This document shows positions 43,304 to 51,416 of a DNA stretch of 64,000 nt, piece by piece; position 1 is the first letter of the stretch, and the number at the start of each line of letters is the position of its first letter. Under the pieces are notes generated by a model. It searched no databases. It had not been told where the DNA came from and saw only the letters and a program-made list of their open reading frames with translations. The stretch spans positions 1-64,000 of the forward strand of contig NZ_JACBJQ010000012.1 in assembly GCF_013404075.1 (NCBI RefSeq), in the 5' to 3' direction. The position numbers and the translations under genes are program-made. The stretch comes from Mycolicibacterium vinylchloridicum (lineage in GTDB: Bacteria > Actinomycetota > Actinomycetes > Mycobacteriales > Mycobacteriaceae).

Positions 43304-44556
43304 CAGCCCTCCAATCCGCGGCCCTTGGCCTTTTTCAGCTCGTCGGCGTCGGGTACCGGTCCGGGCGTGAAGTAGCCGGCCGCCATCTTCGCGTCGATCT
43401 CCACCCGGGCGTCGGGCGGGATCAGGTCGTCAGGAATGTTGACGCGCTCGCCCACTTCGATGCCCGAGCCGACGATGGCGTCGTACTTCATGTTGCTCAT
43501 CGAAACCAGGCGGTGAATCTTTTGTATCCCCAACCAATGCAACACATCTGGCATCAGCTCCTGGAACCGCATGTCCTGCACGCCGGCGACGCATTCGGTG
43601 CGCGCAAAGTAAGCCTCGGCGGTGTCGCCGCCCTGCTGGCGCTTGCGGGCGTTGTAGACCAGGAACTTGGTCACCTCGCCCAGGGCGCGACCTTCCTTGC
43701 GGGAGTAGGCGACCAGTCCGACGCCGCCACGCTGCGCGCCCAGGATGCACTCCTCGATCGCATGCGTCAGATACGGCCGGCACGTGCAGATGTCGGAACC
43801 GAACACGTCCGAACCGTTGCATTCGTCGTGCACCCTGGCGGTCAGCTCGACCGCGGGATCGGCGAGATCGCCTGGGGCGCCGAAGATGTAGAGGGTCTGC
43901 CCGCCGATCGGTGGCAGGAACACCTCCAGGTCGGAGCGGGTAACCAGTTCGGGATACATGCCGCCGGTCTCTTCGAACAGGACGCGGCGCAGGTGTGCCT
44001 CGCTGCATCCGAATCGTTCTGCGACACCGGGCAAGAACCAGACCGGCTCGATGGCGGCCTTGGTGACCAGCGCCGCGCCGCCGGGCAGTAGCACCTTCCC
44101 GTCGGGAACCAGCCTGCCCTTGTCGATCGCGTCGGCGATCTCGGGCAGGATCACGTGCGCTTTGGTCACCGCGATCGTCGGGCGGATGTCCTGACCGGCG
44201 GTGAGCTCGGCGGCGAACGCGTCGGCGACCATGGCGCCCCACGGGTCGAGGCTGACGATCGCCGCGGGGCGGCTCCACTGCGGGTAGGGGCCGATGCTGT
44301 CGGTCGGGGAGGTGTTCGTCAGGTCCGCCCGGTGCTCGCGGGAGAGTGCACCGGCCGCGACGGCCAGGGCGCGGTAGACGCTGTAGGACCCGCTGTGAGT
44401 GCCGATGACGTTGCGGTGGCTGCGGGTGCTGGTGGTCCCGATCAGCGGTCCGCGCTCGCCCGCGGTGGGCGCACCCCATCTGATCGGCAGAGCGTCATCG
44501 GCACCGCGGTGCGATGTCAGCCGGATGTGGCCGGGGCTCTTCGCTTCGGCGGACAT
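43303..44556 (-). CDS. GTP cyclohydrolase II-like protein (URC1 type)
   Basis: This is a 417-residue GTP cyclohydrolase II family protein. It contains the zinc motif CNGSDVFGSDICTC, the GTP-ring-opening region (YSRKEGRALGEVTKFLVYNARKR is close to the RibA signature) and an extra N-terminal half absent from riboflavin RibA. This larger form is URC1 of the uracil catabolism pathway, where it probably opens a uracil nucleotide ring. GGAGG precedes the ATG. It is the first gene of the operon. Confidence 0.88.
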   Translation of the reverse strand: MSAEAKSPGHIRLTSHRGADDALPIRWGAPTAGERGPLIGTTSTRSHRNVIGTHSGSYSVYRALAVAAGALSREHRADLTNTSPTDSIGPYPQWSRPAAIVSLDPWGAMVADAFAAELTAGQDIRPTIAVTKAHVILPEIADAIDKGRLVPDGKVLLPGGAALVTKAAIEPVWFLPGVAERFGCSEAHLRRVLFEETGGMYPELVTRSDLEVFLPPIGGQTLYIFGAPGDLADPAVELTARVHDECNGSDVFGSDICTCRPYLTHAIEECILGAQRGGVGLVAYSRKEGRALGEVTKFLVYNARKRQQGGDTAEAYFARTECVAGVQDMRFQELMPDVLHWLGIQKIHRLVSMSNMKYDAIVGSGIEVGERVNIPDDLIPPDARVEIDAKMAAGYFTPGPVPDADELKKAKGRGLEG

Positions 44557-44603
44557 GTGCCCTCCTCGTGGAAACACGCCAGCTTAGTCACGATCGCCGG
44601 CGT

Positions 44604-45257
44604 TCACATCCCGAAGCGAGCGCCCCGCACGGCTTGGACGGCCGACGGCGGCCCGAGGACTTCGACTTGCGCCGCAGCCTGACGCCCGAACAGATAGAGG
44701 AGCAGCTCGCCGGGTGGCCCGCTGAGCACCGCCGTCGATTCGCCGGATCGGACCGCGATGCGCTCGGGGGTCCCGGCCCACACGATGTCGAGACCCGCCC
44801 CGCGCACGCGCCTACTCAAGAAGCGACTGCCGCGCTGAACGTTTCGCCACAGCGCCGCCTGCAGCGCGGGAGTCAGATCCTCGCGCGGGCCGAGCCCGTT
44901 GGCCCGGCGGACGTCCTCGTGGTGGACGAAGAACTCGTTGAGGCTCGGGAAGGAGCGGACCCACGGGACCCGGAAGAAGCCCGGCGGGGGACCGGACCGC
45001 AGGCGTCCGACCAGCCAGCCGAACTCGTGCCGCTCGACCATGGCCGCAGTGCGGCGTTCGGCCAACCGGGCAAGGGGACCGGGAAGAACCAGGCCAGGGG
45101 CGGCCACCGGATCCCGTTCTCGGAGCAGCAGGTGGGCGGCGAGGTCCTTGGTGGTCCACCCGTCGAGCAGGGTGGTGGCGTGCGGTCCGAGCGTGTCGAA
45201 CAGATCGCACAACGCCACCCGCTCCTGGGCGTCGAAAGGACGATCAGCGCTCGGCAT
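44604..45257 (-). CDS. TIGR03085-type (DinB/MDMPI-like) metal-binding protein
   Basis: This is a 217-residue helical protein with the TIGR03085/maleylpyruvate-isomerase N-domain pattern: LCDLFDTLGPHATTLLDGWTTKDLAAHLLLRERDP at the start and FVHHEDVRRANG in the centre, with His residues placed to bind a metal. Some family members use mycothiol or bacillithiol. The substrate is not known. It overlaps the methyltransferase gene by 14 bases. Confidence 0.8.
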   Translation of the reverse strand: MPSADRPFDAQERVALCDLFDTLGPHATTLLDGWTTKDLAAHLLLRERDPVAAPGLVLPGPLARLAERRTAAMVERHEFGWLVGRLRSGPPPGFFRVPWVRSFPSLNEFFVHHEDVRRANGLGPREDLTPALQAALWRNVQRGSRFLSRRVRGAGLDIVWAGTPERIAVRSGESTAVLSGPPGELLLYLFGRQAAAQVEVLGPPSAVQAVRGARFGM

Positions 45258-46107
45258 AGACGGCCCTCTCGATTTCGGACACCTCGGTGTCCCGTCCGGC
45301 GGGGTTCAGGTATCGGGCCGCATAGTCGGCGGGACCGACCTGGTCGACCTCACGCCAGCCGTACTCGGCGAGAAACGGGCCCACTTGCTCGGGCTGGAGC
45401 CCGAAGCGCCACAGCTCGTTGTCGACGACGAACTGGCGGCGGGCCCGGGCGGCCCCGTACGTGTGTTGCCCGGTGAGGAAGTCCTTCCGGACGAAGGTGA
45501 ACGCGAGCCCACTACCGGCTGGCGCCTGGGCAAGATAGTCGAACGTTCGGCGCACGGCTGCCTCGGTGAGGTACTGCGTCACCGCCTCCCAGACGTAGAA
45601 CGTGCGTCGGTCGGTGCCGAATCCGGCTCGCCAGAGGCTCGTGGAGAGATCGTCGGTCTCGAAGTCGACGGGCACCAGCGTGACATCGGGCGGGATTCGG
45701 CCGAACGCGCGGTGCAGCGCGGCGCCCTTGCGCCTGGTGTTGGCGGGCAGGTCGACTTCGTACACCGGGATGCCGGCCAGCTCCGGCAGCCGGACTGCTC
45801 GGGTGTCATACCCGGCACCTAGAATCACCACGGCGTCAACACCTTTGGTGATCGCCGCACGCAGCTGGTCGTCGATATAGCGCTTGCGGCACAGGAAGCT
45901 CGCCCACCCGCCTTCGAGTTTCTTGTCGGTGGCCGACTTGAATGCGCTGCGCACCGGCGACCACCGGGTGAGGGCGGCCGCCACCCGCCCGGACGTCGGG
46001 AGCAGTTGTGCCGCCCACGGGTCGTGCACCAGGGGCACCGGCTCGTACTGGTCGGCGGCCACGACGATCATCGGTCCGATCGCGGTCTGTTCGGCTGGAT
46101 TTCCCAT
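45244..46107 (-). CDS. Class I SAM-dependent methyltransferase (LCMT/TIGR00027-like)
   Basis: This is a 287-residue methyltransferase with the SAM-binding motif VVILGAGYDTRAVRL, the acidic strand-2 end YEVDLP, and VWEAVTQYLTE. The family includes leucine-carboxyl methyltransferase and many mycobacterial members acting on small or lipid substrates. ATG 46107 is set by AGGAG; longer frames lack support. It follows the ABC exporter genes by 26 bases and precedes the TIGR03085 gene, so a joint role in modifying and exporting a compound is possible. Confidence 0.85.
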   Translation of the reverse strand: MGNPAEQTAIGPMIVVAADQYEPVPLVHDPWAAQLLPTSGRVAAALTRWSPVRSAFKSATDKKLEGGWASFLCRKRYIDDQLRAAITKGVDAVVILGAGYDTRAVRLPELAGIPVYEVDLPANTRRKGAALHRAFGRIPPDVTLVPVDFETDDLSTSLWRAGFGTDRRTFYVWEAVTQYLTEAAVRRTFDYLAQAPAGSGLAFTFVRKDFLTGQHTYGAARARRQFVVDNELWRFGLQPEQVGPFLAEYGWREVDQVGPADYAARYLNPAGRDTEVSEIERAVYAER

Positions 46108-46133
46108 TGCGTACTCCTGGTCATCGAGACAGG

Positions 46134-46889
46134 TCAGGTGTTCTTGGCCACGAAGCGACGAAACAACGGCCAGGCGATGGCCAGGTTGTAGCCGGTCCCG
46201 GCAAGCAGGTATGGCCACCACGTACCGTGTTCGGTGGCCAGCCAGAACGCCTTCGCAGCCCAGTATGGCGGCAGCACACCGAACAGCACACTCCAGTTCG
46301 AGTGGATGAACCACGGCAGGCAAGGGAGGCCGGCAATGAGCATGCCCAGTCCGCGTAGCGCCGCCAGACCCTGAATCTTGTTGCTCGCCAATGTGATGAT
46401 CAACAGCAGCGTCACGACCGCCGACAGCCCGGCCAACAGTCCAATCGGAACCAGTGCCGGTGCGACGCCGGGTGCCAGGATGCCGCTGAACGACATGGTC
46501 GCGAAGACATAGGCCGCGGTCACCACGACGACCGTGGCGGCCCGGTAGGCGAAGAATCCGCCGAGTGGGACCGGCGTCACCCTCAGCGCAGCCAGTGTGC
46601 CGGCGTCGACCTCGTCGAGTACGAGAAATGCGGCCAGCCCACCGACGATCACGATGCTGGTGAGTAGCAGGAACGCGGTCAGCACGAGCGGGTAGTAGGG
46701 AACGAGATCGAAGTTGTAACGCTGTGCCAGCATGGTGGTGAAGCGGGGCGTCAGGACCGCGACACCGGTGGTCCAGATGACCGGTGCGACGACGATCATG
46801 ACCAACAGCGGGTCGCGGTATGTACCGCGAATGTCGTTGCGGCCGAATGCCAGTGCCGCCCCCGCGGTCATCAGAGCAGGTCTCGGCAT
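46134..46889 (-). CDS. ABC-2 type transporter permease (second)
   Basis: This is a 251-residue permease with six membrane helices and the ABC-2 layout. It resembles M. tuberculosis Rv2686c of the fluoroquinolone export system. GGAGGG precedes the ATG, and the start shares a base with the upstream permease stop. It forms the membrane half of the exporter with the protein encoded at 46889. Confidence 0.85.
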   Translation of the reverse strand: MPRPALMTAGAALAFGRNDIRGTYRDPLLVMIVVAPVIWTTGVAVLTPRFTTMLAQRYNFDLVPYYPLVLTAFLLLTSIVIVGGLAAFLVLDEVDAGTLAALRVTPVPLGGFFAYRAATVVVVTAAYVFATMSFSGILAPGVAPALVPIGLLAGLSAVVTLLLIITLASNKIQGLAALRGLGMLIAGLPCLPWFIHSNWSVLFGVLPPYWAAKAFWLATEHGTWWPYLLAGTGYNLAIAWPLFRRFVAKNT

Positions 46890-47602
46890 CACAGCCCTCC
46901 TGACTGCGCGATCACGTACCGGGTGAACATGTAGCGTGCGGTGTACGACAGGACGACCACCCAGGCGAGCGGGTATGCGAGCGAGTATCCGATCTGCCAT
47001 GGTGCAAGCGAGACCTGATCGAACGCGGCGCCGAACAGCAGGAGCGGGCCTTGCGTGGGGACGAGATATGTCAGCCCGCTGGTCCACACATTCGAGAAGA
47101 AGAGCACCGGCGGCACGGTGAGCACCGCGAGCGGAATCGTCTCCGCCAGAAACCAATCGCTGATTGAGGCGAATGGAAGCGAGGTGGTGAAGCCGACGAG
47201 AAGCATCAGGCTGGTTCCCAGCACCGTCCCTACGATCAGGGGAAGCGGTTGATAGCCGAATCCGTGGCTGATAGTCGGGACGACCAGTGCGACCGACAGT
47301 GAGATTCCCACCAACGGAGTCACTTTCGCCGCCAGATACTCCCAGAATCGCAGCGGGGTCGACACCAGCGCGCTGAGCGTGCGTTCCTGCTTCTCGAAGA
47401 ACACCGTTCCCGCGACGAAGAAGAACCCGATGATGCAGGTATCGCCGAGCAGGATGTACGGTTCGGCGACCGGGCGCAGGTTAGGCGACAGCGGCAGGAG
47501 AACTGCCAGCCAGATGAGGCCGGAGAATACGGCGGCATGCAGAAAGCGTTGTCTGACTTGCAGAATCACTTCGAGCCGGAGGGCATGTGCCAGCCGCGTC
47601 AC
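46889..47602 (-). CDS. ABC-2 type transporter permease (first)
   Basis: This is a 237-residue permease with six hydrophobic segments and the cytoplasmic motif FFEKQERTLSALVSTPLRFWEYLAAK, typical of ABC-2 permeases of the Rv2687c type. The start overlaps the ATPase stop (ATGA). Together with the second permease and the ATPase it forms a heteromeric exporter. Substrate unknown. Confidence 0.86.
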   Translation of the reverse strand: MTRLAHALRLEVILQVRQRFLHAAVFSGLIWLAVLLPLSPNLRPVAEPYILLGDTCIIGFFFVAGTVFFEKQERTLSALVSTPLRFWEYLAAKVTPLVGISLSVALVVPTISHGFGYQPLPLIVGTVLGTSLMLLVGFTTSLPFASISDWFLAETIPLAVLTVPPVLFFSNVWTSGLTYLVPTQGPLLLFGAAFDQVSLAPWQIGYSLAYPLAWVVVLSYTARYMFTRYVIAQSGGL

Positions 47603-48471
47603 GTCAGCTGCCTGCCGGTGATCTCGACGAACACGTCATCGAGGCTGGCTTCCCTGCTGTGAATGGTCTCGACGTGATGGTCACGTAACAGCCCATGAAA
47701 CTCTGGGTCGTCGGCCAGGCCGGCCATCGGGAATTCGGCGCTCGCCAAACCCCCGTCCGTACCGCGGTATTCCACGCGGACCAAGCGCTGGCTTCGCGCG
47801 ATCTTCAATTCCGAGGGCGTGTCGAGCGCGACGATCCGCCCGTCGACGACGAAGGCCACCCGATCGCACAACTCGTCGGCGGTCGCCATGTCGTGTGTGG
47901 TCAGAAAGACGGTGCGCCCGGTTGCCTTCACGTCGCGGATCATGTCTTTGACCGTGCGTGCGTTCACCGGATCGAGCCCGGAGGTCGGCTCGTCGAGGAA
48001 CAGCAGTTCGGGATTGTTGAGAAGCGCTCGTGCGAAGGTCAGGCGCATCTGCATTCCCTTGGAGTACTTGCCAACCCGGACGTTGGCGGCCTCTGACAGC
48101 CCGACGGCGTCGAGCAGCCCGGCAGGGTCCCGGGTGTCGCCGTCGTAGAGCGCCGCGAAGAACTGAAGGTTCTCCAGGCCGCTGAGCTTCTGGTAGTGGT
48201 TGGGTAATTCGAACGACACACCGATGCGTTGGTAGTAGTCGGGGCCCCACTCCAACGGATCCTTGCCCCACACCGATGCCGTTCCGCCGTGCCCGCGCAG
48301 CAGACCGATCAGCAGCTTCTGGGTGGTGGACTTCCCCGCACCGCTGGGGCCGAGAAACCCGAAGATCTCGCCGCGACCGACGGTGAAGTCCATCTCCCGG
48401 ATCGCCGGCTCGGCCGACTTCGGATACCGAAAGGTGAGGTCCCGAACGCTGATGACGTCGGAGTCGCGCAT
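47599..48471 (-). CDS. ABC transporter ATP-binding protein (Rv2688c-like)
   Basis: This is a 290-residue ATPase with Walker A GPSGAGKST, signature KYSKGMQMRL, Walker B LLFLDEPTSG and the switch His in TTHD. The C-terminal region (RVEYRGTDGGLASAEF, ETIHSREASLDDVFVEITGRQL) closely matches M. tuberculosis Rv2688c, which exports fluoroquinolones together with Rv2686c and Rv2687c. Drug export is plausible here but not shown. ATG 48471 is favoured; ATG 48522 is possible. Confidence 0.88.
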   Translation of the reverse strand: MRDSDVISVRDLTFRYPKSAEPAIREMDFTVGRGEIFGFLGPSGAGKSTTQKLLIGLLRGHGGTASVWGKDPLEWGPDYYQRIGVSFELPNHYQKLSGLENLQFFAALYDGDTRDPAGLLDAVGLSEAANVRVGKYSKGMQMRLTFARALLNNPELLFLDEPTSGLDPVNARTVKDMIRDVKATGRTVFLTTHDMATADELCDRVAFVVDGRIVALDTPSELKIARSQRLVRVEYRGTDGGLASAEFPMAGLADDPEFHGLLRDHHVETIHSREASLDDVFVEITGRQLT

Positions 48472-48611
48472 CCCTGACTGGCCCCTCTCGTGGGTGCGCG
48501 CGGCGCGCCGATCGGCCGCCACCGCACAACGGCGGATATCAATTCCGACCAGACTTCCCGGAGCCGTTCAGCACCTTACTCCACGAGCGAGGCGTCACCT
48601 AGTACATGGGG

Positions 48612-49652
48612 CTAGGGCGCTACGAGCACCCTGATCGGATTTCCCTCGGCGTGCTCGAGGATGCGGATGCCATCCGCGATGTCCTCGAGCGGGATGATCT
48701 GGCTGATCGAGCGCGTCAGATCCAGCCGCCCGCGGGACACCAACTGCGCCAGCGTTTCGATGTCGGTGTTGTGATAGCCGAGGTGGCCGAGCACCTGGCG
48801 TTGCACCAGGTTGAACATCGACGTCGGCCCGATCGTCGGGCACTCGGCACTCATGCCCACCCCGACGAGTCGGCTGCCGATCGTCAGCGAGTCCAGTGCC
48901 TGCTCGAAGGTGACTTTCAGCCCGACCGCATCGAACGCGACGTCGAGCTTGCGGCCGCCGGTCGCTTCGGCCAGCTTGTCGGCGAAAGCGGGGTCACGGG
49001 AATCGAACGCGTAGTCGGCCCCGAGTTCCAGCGCGCGATCGCGCACCGCGGGATTGATGTCGACGGCGATCACCGGCACCGCGCCGACCAGGCGGGCCAG
49101 CTGCACGACGTGCGTGCCGACGCCGCCGACACCCCACACGCCGACGGATTCACCGACCGCGACCTTGCCGGTATGCACCACCGCACCGAACGGCGTCGAC
49201 ACCGCGTCGGCGAGGATCGCGGCCTGCTCCAGCGGCACGTTGTCGGGCACCCGGGTCAACCCCGAGGCCTGCGCGACGGTGTATTCCGCCCATGCGCCGT
49301 CGTAGGCGAAGGCCATCAGCTGAATTCGCATGCAGTTGGCCAGATCACCGCGGCGGCAGTTGGCGCACGTCCCGCATGGCCGGCCGGCGGCGACCACGAC
49401 CCGGTCGCCCTCCGACCATCCGGTGACGCCCGGGCCGAGCGCGGCGATGGTCCCCGCGGCTTCGTGTCCCTGGGTGACCACGGGGCGCTGGGCCGGGAAG
49501 GTGCCGTTGATGAGACTGAGGTCAGAATGGCAGATCCCGCAGAACGCCACCTTGACCAGTACCTCGCCGTCACCGGGCTCGGGGATCGGAACATCCTCCA
49601 GCACAACAGTTTTAGTGTCGGCATAAAAGCGTTCGGCACGCATCGTGGCCAT
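48612..49652 (-). CDS. Zinc-dependent alcohol dehydrogenase
   Basis: This is a 346-residue medium-chain dehydrogenase. The catalytic zinc ligands are in FCGICHSD and QGHEAAG, the structural zinc site in CGTCANCRRGDLANC, and NAD binding in VWGVGGVGTHVVQLA with an acidic residue (AVDI) preferring NAD. It oxidises an alcohol or reduces an aldehyde; the substrate is unknown. GAGGAGG precedes the start. It faces the PPOX-fold gene across a short divergent gap. Confidence 0.9.
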   Translation of the reverse strand: MATMRAERFYADTKTVVLEDVPIPEPGDGEVLVKVAFCGICHSDLSLINGTFPAQRPVVTQGHEAAGTIAALGPGVTGWSEGDRVVVAAGRPCGTCANCRRGDLANCMRIQLMAFAYDGAWAEYTVAQASGLTRVPDNVPLEQAAILADAVSTPFGAVVHTGKVAVGESVGVWGVGGVGTHVVQLARLVGAVPVIAVDINPAVRDRALELGADYAFDSRDPAFADKLAEATGGRKLDVAFDAVGLKVTFEQALDSLTIGSRLVGVGMSAECPTIGPTSMFNLVQRQVLGHLGYHNTDIETLAQLVSRGRLDLTRSISQIIPLEDIADGIRILEHAEGNPIRVLVAP

Positions 49653-49719
49653 GGCGTCCTCCTCAGGTCAGTCACAAACGTACGCCGGGCGGTCGTCGAC
49701 GGTGGCTAGAGTGGCCATC

Positions 49720-50172
49720 ATGGCCAGGATCGCCAAAGCTGAGGCCGTCGACCTCGACACGCTGCTGGACTTCGTGCGGCCCCGACACCACATGGTGCTC
49801 ATCACCTTCCGCCTCGACGGTTCACTGCAGAGTTCACCGGTCACGGGCGGGGTCGACGAGCACGGCCGCCTGGTGATCTCCAGCTACCCGCAACGAGCCA
49901 AATCGGTGAACATCCGCCGCAATGGCCGGGCTAGCGTCGTGGTGCTGTCCGATGAGTTCGACGGCGCCTATGTGCAGATCGACGGCCCCGCGGAGGTGAT
50001 CGACCTGCCCGACGCGGTCGAGCCGCTGGTCGACTACTTCCGCGCGGTGGCCGGCGAGCACCCGGATTGGGACGAATACCGCGAGGCGATGGTCAAGCAG
50101 GGCAAGTGCCTGATCCGGGTGACACCGCAGACCTGGGGTCCGGTGGCCACCGGCGGCTTCCCCCCGTCGTGA
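49720..50172 (+). CDS. PPOX-fold F420/flavin-dependent oxidoreductase
   Basis: This is a 150-residue split-barrel protein of the pyridoxamine-phosphate oxidase-like class: HHMVLITFRLDGSLQSSPVTGGVDEHGRLVIS, then AKSVNIRRNGRASVVVL. Many mycobacterial members use F420 rather than FMN. ATG 49720 is favoured; GTG 49711 is possible. Its stop overlaps the start of the C39-like gene (GTGA), which links the two. Confidence 0.8.
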   Translation: MARIAKAEAVDLDTLLDFVRPRHHMVLITFRLDGSLQSSPVTGGVDEHGRLVISSYPQRAKSVNIRRNGRASVVVLSDEFDGAYVQIDGPAEVIDLPDAVEPLVDYFRAVAGEHPDWDEYREAMVKQGKCLIRVTPQTWGPVATGGFPPS

Positions 50173-50678
50173 GCCGGCCGCACCAGCGCGACGGGGTCAG
50201 CTGCGGCCCCAGTGTCGCGGTGATGGCCGGCGCCCTGCTCGACCCCGACTACGGCGGCCCGCTGCGCTCCCGGGACCCGCAGCCGTGGTTCGACGCCGAA
50301 CAGGTGCGGGTGCACCGCGCGATCAATGTGGTGTGGCCGCGAGCGCTGGGGGCCACGCCCGCGGGCATCGCCCGGGCACTGACCGTGCACAGCGCATCTC
50401 GTGGCGTGCACTACCGCTGGCGGCCGGCCCGCTGCGCTGACCGGCTGTCCGACGTGTGCGTCGCCGTGGCGGCCGGCTGGCCGGTTGCCATGCTGATCGG
50501 TGCGGTCCTACCCCGGCATTGGGTGCTACTGACCCAACTCGAGGGTGCGGTATTCCGTTGCTACGAACCGTCCTCCGGTGCAGTTCTGGACATTCCGATC
50601 GATGACATCCGCCGGGGCCGGTTGGTACGGCCGGGCTTTCCGCGCGCGTTCGCGTTCGTCGTGCCGCGAATCGGTTGA
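50169..50678 (+). CDS. C39-like/papain-fold putative cysteine peptidase or acyltransferase
   Basis: This 169-residue soluble protein shows the pattern of a papain-like fold: Cys12 in GVSCGPSVAVMAG, His117 in PRHWVLLTQ and a following FRCYEPSSG strand, as in C39 peptidases. No signal peptide is visible, so it would work in the cytoplasm. Only these motifs support the call; the overall similarity is weak. It is translationally coupled to the PPOX-fold gene. Confidence 0.6.
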   Translation: MSRPHQRDGVSCGPSVAVMAGALLDPDYGGPLRSRDPQPWFDAEQVRVHRAINVVWPRALGATPAGIARALTVHSASRGVHYRWRPARCADRLSDVCVAVAAGWPVAMLIGAVLPRHWVLLTQLEGAVFRCYEPSSGAVLDIPIDDIRRGRLVRPGFPRAFAFVVPRIG

Positions 50679-50688
50679 GAAGTCGTTC

Positions 50689-51306
50689 TCAACCAAGCAT
50701 TTTCGGGCCAAGCAGTGCCAGTGAGACGGCCAGCGCGGGCTCGATGATATCGGTGACGGGGTCACCGTCCTCCACGGTCTGTGCCGTCAGCTCGCGGAGG
50801 CCACCCACCAGGATGACCGCTGCCGCACGGGAAATCGGTGGCAGTCCAGCCGATCGGAAGCCTTCGTTCGACGACAGGTCGACGATCATCGCGGCGAGGC
50901 GGGCAAACCCGCGGCGCAGGGTCGGCCGGGCGTACTCGCCAAGGGCGGGCAGTTCGCGGATCCAGCTCAACGTGATCGCCCGCCGCTCGTCGATGTGGTC
51001 GACGTACGTGACGACCGCCTGCCGGACCTGTTCGCGCCAGGGTGCCTGCGGATCGACGGCAGCGCTGATCGCCTCGACGAGTTCGTCGTTGTTGGTCGTG
51101 AGCAGTTCGGCGAAGCAGTCTTCCTTCGTCGGGAACTGACCGTAGAAGGTGCGCTTCGAGGTCCGGGCGTGCCGGACGATGTCGGCAACCGTGGTGTCGC
51201 GGTACCCCCGCTCCTCGATCGAGGCCGCCATCCCCTCGAGCAGCCGCCGCCGGAAGTCGTGATCGGGTCCGACGGCCACCGCGCCGTCAACAGCCGTCGT
51301 GGTCAT
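50689..51306 (-). CDS. TetR-family regulator divergent from cyp138
   Basis: This 205-residue TetR regulator has an N-terminal helix-turn-helix (RRLLEGMAASIEERGYRDTTVADIVRHARTSKRTFYGQFPTKEDCF shortened here to the key parts RDTTVADIVRHA and KRTFYGQF). A ligand-binding domain follows. AAAGGAGAT precedes the ATG. It corresponds in position to M. tuberculosis Rv0135c and faces cyp138 across a region with GGTACC-based inverted repeats, which it probably binds. Confidence 0.88.
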   Translation of the reverse strand: MTTTAVDGAVAVGPDHDFRRRLLEGMAASIEERGYRDTTVADIVRHARTSKRTFYGQFPTKEDCFAELLTTNNDELVEAISAAVDPQAPWREQVRQAVVTYVDHIDERRAITLSWIRELPALGEYARPTLRRGFARLAAMIVDLSSNEGFRSAGLPPISRAAAVILVGGLRELTAQTVEDGDPVTDIIEPALAVSLALLGPKMLG

Positions 51307-51340
51307 CGGATCTCCTTTCCAGAGCGCTCTTGTCATCGCT

Positions 51341-51392
51341 GGTACCGAAGGGTACCGTACCTCACAACCTCGTGGTACAACGCGGTACCACG
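51341..51392. promoter_or_regulatory. GGTACC-containing inverted repeats, operator of the tetR/cyp138 pair
   Basis: GGTACC occurs at 51341-51346 and 51351-51356, and CGTGGTAC-N6-GTACCACG forms a perfect 8-bp inverted repeat at 51371-51392. All lie in the 110-base gap between the divergent starts. This is the expected place for autoregulation by the TetR. Confidence 0.68.
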
Positions 51393-51416
51393 TCAGTGCT
51401 TGGGAGGGCCTCACCG

